Assembly (NCBI RefSeq): GCF_001571245.1
Contig: NZ_BCTK01000005.1
Span: 806,001-870,000 of the forward strand
Source of the DNA: Achromobacter piechaudii NBRC 102461
GTDB taxonomy: Bacteria; Pseudomonadota; Gammaproteobacteria; Burkholderiales; Burkholderiaceae_B
Reading direction: 5' to 3'
Length of the DNA stretch: 64,000 bases
Shown: one piece after another, positions 1 through 9,131 of the stretch
Layout: every line of letters starts with the position of its first letter
How positions within the stretch are numbered: position 1 is the stretch's first letter
Notes under the pieces: generated by a model
The model's database searches: none
Seen by the model: the letters and a program-made list of their open reading frames with translations, nothing else
Told to the model about the DNA's origin: nothing
Program-made: the position numbers and the translations under genes

Positions 1-424
1 CGCGGTCGGCCATTTCTTCGGTGGTGACGATTTCCTTGCCCGGACGATGGCCGCAGCGCTTGGCGCCGACCTGGTCTTCGATGTGGCAGGCTGCCGCGCC
101 GAACTTGATCAGGCTCTTGACGGTGCGGGCGATGTTGAATGCCGACGGGCCGAAGCCGGTGTCGATGTCCACCACCAGCGGCACGTCGCACACGTCGGTG
201 ATGCGGCGCACGTCGGTCAGCACGTCGTCCATGGTGTTGATGCCCAGATCGGGCAGGCCCAGCGAACCCGCCGCGACCCCGCCACCCGACAGGTAGATGG
301 CGCGATAGCCGGCGCGCTTGGCCAGAAGCGCGTGGTTGGCGTTGATGGCCCCGATGATTTGCAGCGGGCTTTCTTCGGCAAGGGCGCGGCGGAAGAGGGC
401 GCCGGGCGATTCGGGTCTGGACAT
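1..424 (-). CDS. prpB: 2-methylisocitrate lyase, 5' part (runs off the window)
   Basis: PrpB cleaves 2-methylisocitrate to pyruvate and succinate in the methylcitrate cycle for propionate use. Only the first 141 codons are present; the gene continues beyond position 1. The visible protein starts [15 protein letters not shown] and has the family's [10 protein letters not shown] substrate loop, the metal-binding VVDIDTGFG segment and the catalytic KRCGH motif with Cys124. The start is supported by a GGAGA ribosome site 5-9 bases upstream. It is transcribed away from mdh's 3' end, on the same strand. The short upstream gap holds an inverted repeat that could be regulatory. Confidence 0.93.
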   Translation of the reverse strand, partial: MSRPESPGALFRRALAEESPLQIIGAINANHALLAKRAGYRAIYLSGGGVAAGSLGLPDLGINTMDDVLTDVRRITDVCDVPLVVDIDTGFGPSAFNIARTVKSLIKFGAAACHIEDQVGAKRCGHRPGKEIVTTEEMADR

Positions 425-475
425 GGAGGTCTCCGTTCTTATGGCTAGCCCACGACCTTATCGCGGGTCCGGAAT

Positions 476-532
476 ATAAATCTGTCCCCTACGCGACAAT
501 CCCGGCGCGGCCGGGCCAAGAGACAGATTTAT
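476..532. repeat. Nested inverted repeat upstream of prpB
   Basis: ATAAATCTGTC at 476-486 is exactly complementary to GACAGATTTAT at 522-532 (11 bp). Between them lies a second perfect 6-bp hairpin, CCCGGC at 501-506 and GCCGGG at 510-515. The element sits 52-108 bases upstream of the prpB start. It could be an operator, an mRNA structure, or a copy of a dispersed repeat; the sequence alone does not decide. Confidence 0.5.
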
Positions 533-556
533 GTTTCGGCATGATCGCTGTACAGA

Positions 557-588
557 AGAATTGGGCCCGCATGAACGGGCCCAATTCT
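557..588 (-). terminator. Hairpin terminator downstream of mdh
   Basis: AGAATTGGGCCCG (557-569) pairs perfectly with 576-588 around a 6-base loop, giving a 13-bp stem 15 bases past the mdh stop. The tract after it on the minus strand is only weakly T-rich, so it may work as a poor intrinsic terminator or as a 3' end stabiliser. Confidence 0.6.
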
Positions 589-602
589 GATTCAAGCGCT
601 GC

Positions 603-1592
603 TTACTTCAGCAGGTCCTTGACGCCGTCGCGCTCTTCCAGGAGCTCTTTCAGCGTGAAGTCCAGGCGCTCGCGCGAGAAGGCGTCGATTTCCAGGCCTT
701 CGACACGCTTGTATTCGCCGTTTTCGGTCGTGACCGGCACGCCGTAGATGATGCCTTCCGGGATGCCGTAGGAGCCGTCCGACGGAACGCCCATCGTGAC
801 CCACTTGCCATTGCTGCCCAGGACCCAGTCACGGACGTGGTCGATAGCGGCGTTGGCGGCCGAAGCGGCCGAGGACAGGCCACGGGCTTCGATGATGGCG
901 GCGCCACGCTTGCCCACGGTGGGGATGAACGTGTCACGGTTCCAGGCGTCATCATTGATGAGCTTGGTCAGCGATTCGCCGCCGACGGTGGCAAAGCGGA
1001 AATCCGGGTACATCGTGGGCGAGTGGTTGCCCCAGACGATCAGGTTTTCGATGTCGGCGACCGGCTTGCCCGACTTGGCCGACAACTGCGACAGCGCGCG
1101 GTTGTGGTCCAGGCGCAGCATGGCGGTGAAGTTCTTGGCCGGCAGATCCGGGGCCGACTTCATGGCGATGTAGGCGTTGGTGTTGGCGGGGTTGCCGACG
1201 ACCAGCACCTTGACGTTGCGGCTGGCCACATCGTTCAGGGCCTTGCCCTGCGCCGTGAAGATCTGGGCGTTGACCGACAGCAGGTCCTTGCGTTCCATGC
1301 CGGGGCCGCGCGGACGGGCGCCAACCAGCAGGGCAACGTCGGCGTCCTTGAAGGCGGTGCGCGGATCGCTGTGGGCGGTCACTTCCTGCAGCAGCGGGAA
1401 GGCGCAGTCATCCAATTCCATGATGACGCCCTTCAGGGCCTTTTGCGCTTTCTCGTCGGGGATTTCCAGCAGTTGCAGGATGACGGGTTGATCTTTACCC
1501 AGCATTTCGCCGGAGGCGATGCGGAATAGCAGTGCGTAACCGATTTGGCCGGCGGCGCCGGTGACGGCGACACGCAAGGCAGGCTTGGACAT
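603..1592 (-). CDS. mdh: Malate dehydrogenase
   Basis: NAD-dependent malate dehydrogenase, the last step of the TCA cycle, interconverting malate and oxaloacetate in the cytoplasm. The 329-residue length fits the beta-proteobacterial/cytosolic-like MDH family. Visible motifs are the N-terminal Rossmann loop [12 protein letters not shown], the [12 protein letters not shown] active-site segment and the catalytic histidine in [12 protein letters not shown]. The start [15 protein letters not shown] at 1592 is chosen because the dinucleotide-binding fold follows at once; the reading frame stays open further upstream but without family sequence. It is divergent from the GntR regulator gene and shares with it a palindrome-containing promoter region. 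Confidence 0.97.
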   Translation of the reverse strand: MSKPALRVAVTGAAGQIGYALLFRIASGEMLGKDQPVILQLLEIPDEKAQKALKGVIMELDDCAFPLLQEVTAHSDPRTAFKDADVALLVGARPRGPGMERKDLLSVNAQIFTAQGKALNDVASRNVKVLVVGNPANTNAYIAMKSAPDLPAKNFTAMLRLDHNRALSQLSAKSGKPVADIENLIVWGNHSPTMYPDFRFATVGGESLTKLINDDAWNRDTFIPTVGKRGAAIIEARGLSSAASAANAAIDHVRDWVLGSNGKWVTMGVPSDGSYGIPEGIIYGVPVTTENGEYKRVEGLEIDAFSRERLDFTLKELLEERDGVKDLLK

Positions 1593-1744
1593 GGACGTTC
1601 TCCGTAATGGTTTGGCGAGAAAAATCTCACCGATCAGTGTAATCGGGCGGGGCATCAAAAACAGCGCGTGCGCAGGAGGCGGCGCGGGGCCCTGACAGCC
1701 GTGAATCCTAGAACGATTTCGGGGGTCCGTCAAACGCTCTTCTA

Positions 1745-1764
1745 TCTTATATAAGACATAAGAC
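1745..1764. promoter_or_regulatory. Candidate operator between mdh and gntR
   Basis: TCTTATATAAGA (1745-1756) is a perfect 12-bp palindrome. The half-site ATAAGAC occurs twice in tandem (1751-1757 and 1758-1764). The element lies in the divergent mdh/gntR gap, which fits autoregulation by the GntR protein and co-control of mdh. I did not find another copy in the sdhC or sucA upstream regions of this window, so the regulon link is inference. Confidence 0.5.
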
Positions 1765-1930
1765 GTTGGACAGCGTCTGGCCCGATATGCCACAATAGAG
1801 CGTTTATTCGAATGCGTTGCGGGCAGTTGTTGATGCCCTTATTTTCCGCGCATTTTGGATGTGGGCGAGGCGCAGGTTTCCACGCTGCCCATCCATCATC
1901 CGGATGAACATGACACTTTCAAGAAGATCC

Positions 1931-2710
1931 ATGGCAGAGCCCCGGCCCGAAACCTCCTTACGCAATCGCGCCGCCCGTGCAACGGGCGAGGGGGCCGCTT
2001 TCAGTCCGCTCTATCGCCAGATCAAGGATCTGCTTGTCCAAAGCCTTGAACGCGGCGAATGGAAGCCCGGCGAACTCATCCCCAGCGAAATCGATCTGGC
2101 TGCCCGTTTCCAGGTCAGCCAGGGCACGGTGCGCAAGGCGGTCGATGAGTTGGCCGCCGAGCACATGCTGTTGCGCCGCCAGGGCAAGGGCACCTTTGTC
2201 GCCACCCACCACGAAGCCCGCGTGCGCTATCGCTTCCTGCGCCTGGCCGCCGATGACGAAGGCGAGGCTGGTCGCGCCGAAAGCCGCATCCTGGAATGCC
2301 GCCGGCTGCGAGCGCCCGCCGAGATTGCGCGCGCCCTGGACCTGCGCGCCGGCGAAACCGTCGTGATGATCCGCCGCCTGCTGTCCATGGGGCAGACGCC
2401 CACCGTCGTGGACGACATCTGGCTGCCCGGTTCCATTTTCCGTGGCCTCACCCTTGAACTGCTGACCGCCAACAAGGCGCCGCTCTATGGGCTGTTTGAG
2501 TCCGAGTTCGGCGTCAGCATGGTGCGGGCGGACGAAAAGCTGCGCGCGGTGATCGCGCCGGCTGAAGTCTGTCCCCTGCTTAATGTTCCGGCCGGCACGC
2601 CGTTGTTGCAGGTAGACCGGGTGTCTTACACCTATGGTGACCGCCCCATGGAAATCCGCCGGGGTTTGTACTTGACCGATCGATACCACTACCGCAATAG
2701 TCTGAATTGA
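1931..2710 (+). CDS. GntR/HutC-family transcriptional regulator
   Basis: A 259-residue repressor-type protein. Residues about 25-90 form a GntR winged helix-turn-helix (LYRQIKDLLVQSLERGEW, then PSEIDLAARFQVSQGTVRKA and RRQGKGTFVA). The rest is a UTRA effector domain that ends typically with VDRVSYTYGDRPMEIRRGLY. The start at 1931 has AGAAG 5-9 bases upstream; an in-frame ATG at 1904 is an alternative that would add nine residues. It lies directly before sdhCDAB-gltA and divergent from mdh, so a role in controlling TCA-cycle genes is likely. The ligand is unknown. Confidence 0.85.
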   Translation: MAEPRPETSLRNRAARATGEGAAFSPLYRQIKDLLVQSLERGEWKPGELIPSEIDLAARFQVSQGTVRKAVDELAAEHMLLRRQGKGTFVATHHEARVRYRFLRLAADDEGEAGRAESRILECRRLRAPAEIARALDLRAGETVVMIRRLLSMGQTPTVVDDIWLPGSIFRGLTLELLTANKAPLYGLFESEFGVSMVRADEKLRAVIAPAEVCPLLNVPAGTPLLQVDRVSYTYGDRPMEIRRGLYLTDRYHYRNSLN

Positions 2711-2766
2711 TGAGCTTTTTAACTACGATTTGATACCAACCCAATCTCTGGGCGAAAATAGCGTGT

Positions 2767-2782
2767 TTGCCCGAAAGGGCAA
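2767..2782 (+). other. Leader hairpin upstream of sdhC
   Basis: TTGCCC (2767-2772) pairs with GGGCAA (2777-2782) around a GAAA tetraloop, 50 bases before the sdhC start. It lies in the 121-bp gntR-sdhC gap and may end gntR transcription or structure the sdh leader. There is no T-tract after it. Confidence 0.4.
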
Positions 2783-2831
2783 CGGCACTTTCGCCGTCAC
2801 GATTCCCTAGTTCCGAAACACCGAGGCCGTC

Positions 2832-3248
2832 ATGTCCGACACCGCTGCCAAGCCACGTCCGCAGTTTCGCAATATTGGGCTTGCCCAAGTTGCGTTCTCC
2901 TATCGCCTGCCCCTGGCCGGCAAGCTGTCCATCCTGCACCGCATCAGCGGCATTTTGCTGTTCCTCTGTTTGCCCTTGGTCATCGTGCCGCTGTTCGCAG
3001 CAAGCGTGACCGCACCGCAGTCGTTTGCCTGGATCGCCGCCATTGCGACCCACCCGATCGTCAAGCTTGTCTTCCTGGTCCTCATGTGGGGCTACCTGCA
3101 TCACTTCTGTGCCGGCATCCGCTACCTGCTGCTGGACCTGCACATCGGCATCGACAAGCTGTCGGCCAAGAAAAGCGCCGGCGTGGTCTTCGGTGTCAGC
3201 CTGGCGCTGACGCTGGTGTTCGGTCTCAAACTGTTCGGAGTGCTGTAA
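2832..3248 (+). CDS. sdhC: Succinate dehydrogenase cytochrome b556 subunit
   Basis: Membrane anchor of complex II. With SdhD it holds the heme and the quinone site and docks SdhAB to the inner membrane. The 138 residues contain the family signature around RLPLAGKLSILHRISGILLF (the His is a conserved heme/quinone-region residue), three predicted membrane spans and the HHFCAGIRYLLLD segment of the second span. It is the first gene of the sdhCDAB operon; sdhD starts on the next base after its stop codon. Confidence 0.96.
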   Translation: MSDTAAKPRPQFRNIGLAQVAFSYRLPLAGKLSILHRISGILLFLCLPLVIVPLFAASVTAPQSFAWIAAIATHPIVKLVFLVLMWGYLHHFCAGIRYLLLDLHIGIDKLSAKKSAGVVFGVSLALTLVFGLKLFGVL

Positions 3249-3632
3249 ATGGCCGCCGCTAAAAACTACGGACCCAAGCGCCTGGTCGTAGGCGCTCACT
3301 ATGGCGTCATGGACTTCATCGTCCAGCGCATCACCGCCGTCATCATGGCCGTGTATACGCTGGTGCTGCTCGTTGGCATCTTGATGATGCCCGCCTTCAC
3401 GTACGAACACTGGGTCAAGCTGTTCACTTTCTACGTGGGCATCATTCCGGTTGGCCAGATCCTGGCCTCCCTTGCATTCATTGCGTTGGCCTGGCATGCC
3501 TGGATTGGCGTGCGCGACATCTGGATGGATTACGTCAAGCCGGTGGGCCTGCGCCTGCTGCTGCAAGTGCTGACGATCCTCTGGCTGGTCGGTACGGTCG
3601 TTTACTTCGCGCAAATCCTCTGGAGCATTTAA
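3249..3632 (+). CDS. sdhD: Succinate dehydrogenase hydrophobic membrane anchor
   Basis: The second membrane subunit of complex II, 127 residues with three hydrophobic spans. The N-terminus has the conserved HYGVMDFIVQRITAVIMAVY helix, and the WHAWIGVRDIWMDYVKP segment carries the heme-ligand region of the family. The gene abuts sdhC with no gap and is followed after 3 bases by the likely sdhA start, so the subunits are probably translationally coupled. Confidence 0.95.
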   Translation: MAAAKNYGPKRLVVGAHYGVMDFIVQRITAVIMAVYTLVLLVGILMMPAFTYEHWVKLFTFYVGIIPVGQILASLAFIALAWHAWIGVRDIWMDYVKPVGLRLLLQVLTILWLVGTVVYFAQILWSI

Positions 3633-3635
3633 GCC

Positions 3636-5414
3636 GTGGTCTCTGTCATGAAATCCTTGCCGCGCCGCCAGTTTGATGTGGTGGTCGTTGGCGCCGGTGG
3701 AGCCGGCATGCGTTGTTCGCTGCAACTGTCCCAAGCGGGCCTGTCCGTTGCAGTGCTGTCCAAAGTGTTCCCCACGCGTTCGCACACCGTTGCCGCGCAA
3801 GGCGGCGTGAGCGCCTCGCTGGGCAACATGAGCGAAGACAACTGGTACTGGCACATGTACGACACCGTCAAGGGGTCGGATTGGCTGGGCGACCAGGACG
3901 CCATCGAATTCATGTGCCGTGAAGCGCCGAACGCCGTGTACGAGCTCGAGCACTTCGGCATGCCGTTCGACCGCAACCCCGACGGCACGATCTATCAGCG
4001 TCCGTTCGGCGGCCACACCGCCAACTTCGGTGAAAAGCCGGTGCAGCGCGCCTGTGCCGCCGCCGACCGCACCGGCCACGCGCTGTTGCACACCCTCTAC
4101 CAGCGCAACGTTGCCGCGCGCACCCAGTTCTTCGTCGAATGGATGGCGTTGGACCTGCTGCGCAACGAAGCAGGCGACGTCGTCGGCGTGACCGCCCTGG
4201 AAATGGAAACGGGCGAAATCTACATCCTGGAAGCCAAGACCACGGTGCTGGCCACCGGCGGCGCCGGCCGTATCTGGGCCGCGTCCACCAACGCCTTCAT
4301 CAACACCGGTGACGGCCTGGGCATGGCTGCCCGCGCCGGCATCCCGCTGCAAGACATGGAATTCTGGCAGTTCCACCCGACCGGCGTGGCCGGCGCGGGC
4401 GTGCTGATCACGGAAGGCGTGCGTGGCGAAGGCGGCATCCTGTTGAACAAGGATGGCGAGCGCTTCATGGAGCGCTATGCGCCCACGCTGAAGGATCTGG
4501 CTCCGCGTGACTTCGTGTCCCGCTCGATGGACCAGGAAATCAAGGAAGGCCGTGGTTGCGGTCCGGACGGCAGCTATGTCGTCCTGAAGCTGGACCACCT
4601 GGGCGCCGACGTCATCAACAAGCGTCTGCCCTCCATCCGCGAAATCGCCATCAAGTTCGGCAACGTCGATCCGATCAAGGAACCGATCCCCGTCGTTCCG
4701 ACCATCCACTACCAGATGGGCGGCATTCCGGCCAACTACCACGGCCAGGTGCTCTCGCGCGTCAATGGCGAGAACAAGATCGTCAACGGCCTGTACGCGG
4801 TGGGCGAATGCGCCGCCGTGTCCGTGCACGGCGCGAACCGCCTGGGCACGAACTCGCTGCTGGACCTGATCGTGTTCGGTCGCGCCACCGGCAACCACAT
4901 CGTCAATTCGCATCCCGAGCGCCAGCGCGCTCACCAGGATCTGCCGAAGGAAGCCGTCGAGTACTCGCTGGATCGCGTGAACAAGCTGGAAACGCGCACC
5001 TCGGGCGAAAAGACGCAAGACATCGGCAACGCCATCCGCTTCTCGATGCAGCGCCACTGCGGCGTGTTCCGCACGCTGGAATTGCTGAACGAAGGCGTGA
5101 CGCAGATCGAAGATCTGGCCAAGCAAGCCGACAATATCTACTTCAAGGACAAGTCCAAGGTGTTCAACACCGCGCGCGTCGAAGCGCTGGAACTGGCCAA
5201 CATGACCGAAGTGGCCCGTGCCACGATCAAGTCGGCCGCAGCCCGTACGGAAAGCCGCGGCGCTCACGCGCTGGACGACCACCCGACGCGCGACGACGAG
5301 AACTGGCTCAAGCACACGCTGTGGTATTCCGAAGGCAGCCGCCTGGATTACAAGCCTGTGCAGATGAAGCCGCTGACGGTTGAGTCCTTCCCGCCCAAGG
5401 CGCGTACCTTCTAA
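3636..5414 (+). CDS. sdhA: Succinate dehydrogenase flavoprotein subunit
   Basis: Catalytic flavoprotein of complex II, oxidising succinate to fumarate on the cytoplasmic face of the membrane. The 592-residue protein shows the FAD-binding VVVGAGGAGMRC loop, the covalent-FAD motif RSHTVAAQGG with His50, the HPTGV substrate loop and the C-terminal HTLWYSEGSRLDYKPV. Length and motifs are standard. The GTG at 3636, three bases after sdhD, is used as start; an ATG at 3648 would shorten the protein by four residues and cannot be excluded. Confidence 0.96.
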   Translation: MVSVMKSLPRRQFDVVVVGAGGAGMRCSLQLSQAGLSVAVLSKVFPTRSHTVAAQGGVSASLGNMSEDNWYWHMYDTVKGSDWLGDQDAIEFMCREAPNAVYELEHFGMPFDRNPDGTIYQRPFGGHTANFGEKPVQRACAAADRTGHALLHTLYQRNVAARTQFFVEWMALDLLRNEAGDVVGVTALEMETGEIYILEAKTTVLATGGAGRIWAASTNAFINTGDGLGMAARAGIPLQDMEFWQFHPTGVAGAGVLITEGVRGEGGILLNKDGERFMERYAPTLKDLAPRDFVSRSMDQEIKEGRGCGPDGSYVVLKLDHLGADVINKRLPSIREIAIKFGNVDPIKEPIPVVPTIHYQMGGIPANYHGQVLSRVNGENKIVNGLYAVGECAAVSVHGANRLGTNSLLDLIVFGRATGNHIVNSHPERQRAHQDLPKEAVEYSLDRVNKLETRTSGEKTQDIGNAIRFSMQRHCGVFRTLELLNEGVTQIEDLAKQADNIYFKDKSKVFNTARVEALELANMTEVARATIKSAAARTESRGAHALDDHPTRDDENWLKHTLWYSEGSRLDYKPVQMKPLTVESFPPKARTF

Positions 5415-5432
5415 GTCCGGATAGAGCCCATT

Positions 5433-6149
5433 ATGAGCACCAAGAGAATCGTCAAGTTCGAAATCTACCGCTACGATCCGGACAAGGACGAGCGCCCCTA
5501 CATGCAGAAGCTGGACGTCGAACTCCAGCCCACCGACAAGATGCTGCTTGATGCGCTGGTGCGCATCAAGAACGACGTCGATGACAGCCTGGCCCTGCGC
5601 CGCTCGTGCCGTGAAGGCGTGTGCGGTTCGGACGCCATGAACATCAACGGCAAGAACGGCCTGGCCTGCACGACGAACCTGCGTGAACTGAAAGAACCCA
5701 TCGTTCTGCGTCCGCTGCCGGGCTTGCCCGTCATCCGCGACCTGATCGTGGACATGACGCACTTCTTCAACCAGTACCACTCGATCCGTCCGTACCTCAT
5801 CAACGACGCGCCGCCGCCCGAAAAAGAGCGCCTGCAGTCGCCCGAGGCGCGCGAAGAACTGGATGGTCTGTACGAGTGCATTCTGTGCGCATGCTGTTCC
5901 ACGTCCTGCCCGTCGTTCTGGTGGAATCCGGACAAGTTCGTCGGCCCGGCCGGCCTGCTGCAAGCCTACCGCTTCATCGCCGACAGCCGCGACGAAGCCA
6001 CCGGCGAGCGTCTGGACAACCTGGAAGATCCGTACCGCCTGTTCCGTTGCCACACGATCATGAATTGCGTCGACGTCTGTCCCAAGGGCCTGAACCCGAC
6101 CAAGGCGATCGGCAAGATCAAGGAACTGATGGTTCGTCGCACGGTCTAG
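5433..6149 (+). CDS. sdhB: Succinate dehydrogenase iron-sulfur subunit
   Basis: Electron-transfer subunit of complex II. Three cysteine clusters are visible in order: a [2Fe-2S] set ([12 protein letters not shown] and the later LAC), a [4Fe-4S] set ([13 protein letters not shown]) and a [3Fe-4S] set ([15 protein letters not shown]). The length of 238 residues is normal. It follows sdhA by 18 bases in the same operon. Confidence 0.97.
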   Translation: MSTKRIVKFEIYRYDPDKDERPYMQKLDVELQPTDKMLLDALVRIKNDVDDSLALRRSCREGVCGSDAMNINGKNGLACTTNLRELKEPIVLRPLPGLPVIRDLIVDMTHFFNQYHSIRPYLINDAPPPEKERLQSPEAREELDGLYECILCACCSTSCPSFWWNPDKFVGPAGLLQAYRFIADSRDEATGERLDNLEDPYRLFRCHTIMNCVDVCPKGLNPTKAIGKIKELMVRRTV

Positions 6150-6186
6150 TTTCTGGTGTGAAGACTTTTGTTTTTATGGTGTAACG

Positions 6187-6447
6187 ATGAGCAGGCTAAC
6201 TGAACTGGAGCGGGCGCGTCTGCGTTGGCGGGCGCGCCGCGGCCTGCTCGAAAACGACTTGATCATCACTCGGTACCTTGACGCTTACGAGGCTGAACTT
6301 ACCGATGATGATGTTGCCGCATTGACCCAGCTGTTCGAGATGGGAGACAACGATCTTCTCGACCTGCTGCTGGCCCGCAAGGAACTCGAAGGCGACCTGG
6401 ATACCCCCAGGCTTCGGGGCATTATTGGCCAGATGCGCGCACTCTGA
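6187..6447 (+). CDS. sdhE: FAD assembly factor SdhE
   Basis: An 86-residue helical protein of the SdhE/YgfY family (Sdh5 in mitochondria), which promotes covalent flavinylation of SdhA. The signature RGLLEND near residue 20 (RGxxE) and the acidic [13 protein letters not shown] segment are present. Its place between sdhB and gltA fits its role exactly. The gltA start is 20 bases beyond its stop codon. Confidence 0.95.
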   Translation: MSRLTELERARLRWRARRGLLENDLIITRYLDAYEAELTDDDVAALTQLFEMGDNDLLDLLLARKELEGDLDTPRLRGIIGQMRAL

Positions 6448-6467
6448 TTAATGTGAGAGGAAAAAAC

Positions 6468-7778
6468 ATGAACCTGTCTGACAAAAAAGCCACTCTATCC
6501 TTCTCGGATGGCAGCGCACCCATTGAGTTCCCTGTCTACAAGGGCACGGTCGGTCCGGATGTGATCGACATCCGCAAGCTGTATGGCCAGACGGGCATGT
6601 TTACGTTTGACCCCGGCTTCATGTCCACCGCGGCGTGCGAATCGGGCATTACGTACATCGATGGCGACAAGGGCGAACTGCTGTATCGCGGCTACCCGAT
6701 CGAGCAATTGGCCGTCAATTGCGACTTCATGGATATCTGCTACCTGATCCTGAACGGCGAACTGCCGAACCAGGAACAGAAGGCCGATTTCGATTCGCAA
6801 GTGACCCATCACACGATGGTCAACGAGCAGCTGCACTTCTTCCTGCGTGGCTTCCGCCGCGACGCGCACCCGATGGCCGTGCTGACGGGTCTGGTTGGCG
6901 CGCTGTCCGCGTTCTACCACGACTCCACCGACATCACGAACCCGCAGCATCGCCACATCTCGGCCATCCGCCTGATCGCCAAGATGCCGACGCTGGTTGC
7001 GATGGCGTACAAGTACTCGCAAGGCCAGCCGTTCATCTATCCGCAGAACGACCTGTCCTACACGGGCAACTTCCTGCGCATGATGTTCGCCACGCCGTGC
7101 GAAGACTACAAGGTCAACGAAGTCGTCGAACGCGCGCTGGACCGCATCTTCATCCTGCACGCCGACCACGAGCAAAACGCATCGACCTCGACCGTGCGCC
7201 TGTGCGGTTCGTCGGGCACCAACCCGTTCGCGGCCATCTCGGCTGGCGTGGCTTGCCTGTGGGGCCCGGCTCACGGCGGCGCCAACGAAGCTTGCCTGCA
7301 AATGCTGGAAGAGCTGCAAGCCAATGGCGGCATCGACAAGGTCGGTGAGTTCATGGAGAAGGTCAAGGACAAGAACTCGGGCGTGCGCCTGATGGGCTTT
7401 GGCCACCGCGTCTACAAGAACTACGACCCGCGCGCCAAGCTGATGCAGGAAACCTGCAAGGAAGTGCTCTCGGCCCTGGGCCTGGAAAACGACCCGCTGT
7501 TCAAGCTGGCCATGGAACTGGAACGCATCGCCCTGTCGGATCCGTACTTCGTGCAGCGCAAGCTGTACCCGAACGTGGACTTCTACTCGGGTATCGTCCA
7601 GCGCGCCATCGGCATCCCGACCTCGCTGTTCACGGCCATCTTCGCGCTGGCCCGCACGGTGGGCTGGATTGCCCAGTGGAACGAGATGCTGTCGGATCCC
7701 GACTACAAGATCGGCCGTCCGCGCCAGCTGTTCACGGGTTCGGTCACCCGCGACGTGCCCCCGATGGACAAGCGTTAA
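6468..7778 (+). CDS. gltA: Citrate synthase, type II
   Basis: Condenses oxaloacetate and acetyl-CoA to citrate. The 436-residue length matches the NADH-sensitive hexameric type. Motifs include the N-terminal beta domain, [14 protein letters not shown] with a catalytic-region His, and [16 protein letters not shown] with His313. The ATG at 6468 has a strong GAGAGGA ribosome site at 6455-6461; an upstream in-frame GTG at 6453 lacks one. It is the last gene of the sdh-gltA cluster and is closed by a strong terminator. Confidence 0.97.
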   Translation: MNLSDKKATLSFSDGSAPIEFPVYKGTVGPDVIDIRKLYGQTGMFTFDPGFMSTAACESGITYIDGDKGELLYRGYPIEQLAVNCDFMDICYLILNGELPNQEQKADFDSQVTHHTMVNEQLHFFLRGFRRDAHPMAVLTGLVGALSAFYHDSTDITNPQHRHISAIRLIAKMPTLVAMAYKYSQGQPFIYPQNDLSYTGNFLRMMFATPCEDYKVNEVVERALDRIFILHADHEQNASTSTVRLCGSSGTNPFAAISAGVACLWGPAHGGANEACLQMLEELQANGGIDKVGEFMEKVKDKNSGVRLMGFGHRVYKNYDPRAKLMQETCKEVLSALGLENDPLFKLAMELERIALSDPYFVQRKLYPNVDFYSGIVQRAIGIPTSLFTAIFALARTVGWIAQWNEMLSDPDYKIGRPRQLFTGSVTRDVPPMDKR

Positions 7779-7796
7779 TCCGCTTTTCCGTTCGAC

Positions 7797-7822
7797 AAAA
7801 AACCGCCTTCGGGCGGTTTTTT
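7797..7822 (+). terminator. Intrinsic terminator after gltA
   Basis: CCGCC (7803-7807), TTCG loop, GGCGG (7812-7816), then six T residues (7817-7822). A-rich bases before the stem extend the pairing. This is a textbook rho-independent terminator 18 bases beyond the gltA stop. Confidence 0.93.
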
Positions 7823-7868
7823 ATTGCCTGCGCGCAAGCGGTCGGCACGCGATGCATATCCGGATATC

Positions 7869-8990
7869 ATGCTGCCCATGATTCCCATTTCATTGCCGTC
7901 GGTCAATTTCTACCTGCTGCTTTTGCTGGGCCTGATTGCGGGCGTTGTGCTGGCCGCCTGGGGCTTGCTGCTGGCCTTCAGCCCCGGCCATCGCCGCACG
8001 GTTCGCAAGCACTGGAAGAAGTCGGCCGCGCTGTTCGTGGTGTTGGCGGTGCCCTTTGCCTTCTTCGCGTGGGTGCACACCATCGTCTGGCAGATCGAGC
8101 GCGAGAGCGAGCGGGCCGAGGCCGCGCGCCATGTGACGCTGGAGCACGCGGCCACCCTGGGCGGCGTCGCCATGCCGGCGGGCACCCGGCTGACATTGCA
8201 GGACGAAGGGCAACTGGACACCTACGTCGAGGCTGAATTCCCCACGCCCACCGCCATCTTCGGCGTGCAGGCCAAGCGGGCGCGGCGCTATCTGGACACT
8301 GAATACGAGAAGGACACGTATGCGCTGGTTCGCCGGTATCCGCGCAGCATCATCCTGACAGGCGAGGGCGATCAGGACGTGCAGGGATGGCGCTGCGACA
8401 GTACGCACGACATCGAATTCGATACCGAGCCCGACGGCGCGATGAAGGCCCTGAGCCAGTGCCAGCTTGGGCGCGGCAACACGATCGATGGCATTGCAAT
8501 CCAGGCGGGCTCGGTGCTGTATGGCTCGAACGGTACGGTGTATGTGGACGGATCGCGCGACCCTGACCGCTGGCGCGTTGAAATCAAGGACCCTGTCGCC
8601 GTGAAGGTGTTCGGACTGATGTTGAGCGAGCCTCGCCTATACCTGGATGCTGATCGGCACTTGCTGCGAGTCAGCGACGCAGAGCTTGCCTGCCGCGCGC
8701 GCCTGGGCGCGTTCGACTATGCCGAGGGCACGCAGGTCAAGACCGTCAGGCGGGTGAAGGATGGGCAACGCGAACCGTTTCCCGGTGTGCTGGTGTTCAG
8801 TCCGTCCGCAGGGCAGGTGGCCCGGCATGAAGGCCATGCAGACGTGCCCGAAGGCATGTCGGTCATGCAGGCGTTCGATGGCACGCTGGCTGGCGTCGTG
8901 ACGAATGACGAAGTCGGCGTCTTCAAATTTGCCACCTTCGTTGTCGGCAACGAGGAACCCAAGGCTGCGGCGAGGGCACGCTGTCCGTAG
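7869..8990 (+). CDS. Hypothetical membrane-anchored protein
   Basis: I do not recognise this family. The 373-residue protein has two hydrophobic spans near the N-terminus (about residues 10-37 and 49-70, the second ending HTIVW). A long soluble region of about 300 residues follows, rich in beta-type sequence and acidic residues, without a motif I know. The start is uncertain: ATG at 7869 and ATG at 7878 are both possible and neither has a good ribosome site. It stands alone between the gltA terminator and a LysR gene on the same strand. Confidence 0.6.
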   Translation: MLPMIPISLPSVNFYLLLLLGLIAGVVLAAWGLLLAFSPGHRRTVRKHWKKSAALFVVLAVPFAFFAWVHTIVWQIERESERAEAARHVTLEHAATLGGVAMPAGTRLTLQDEGQLDTYVEAEFPTPTAIFGVQAKRARRYLDTEYEKDTYALVRRYPRSIILTGEGDQDVQGWRCDSTHDIEFDTEPDGAMKALSQCQLGRGNTIDGIAIQAGSVLYGSNGTVYVDGSRDPDRWRVEIKDPVAVKVFGLMLSEPRLYLDADRHLLRVSDAELACRARLGAFDYAEGTQVKTVRRVKDGQREPFPGVLVFSPSAGQVARHEGHADVPEGMSVMQAFDGTLAGVVTNDEVGVFKFATFVVGNEEPKAAARARCP

Positions 8991-9131
8991 CGGCGTGGTG
9001 TCTTCGGATTTGCGTCCGTGCTCGCGGCGCGCGTTAAGAAATTCTTAAAAGTCTGCTCCGACAATGCGTTGTTCCGGCCGAGGTGTCGCGCCGGTCAACC
9101 TGTTGACGGAGTGACCCCGGATGAGAGCGTC

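Noticed and set aside
2580..6053. A very long minus-strand open frame opposite sdhCDAB
   Set aside because: It is the mirror of strongly conserved sdh genes; its translation is Val/His/Gln/Arg-rich without motifs, as expected from GC-rich codon bias.
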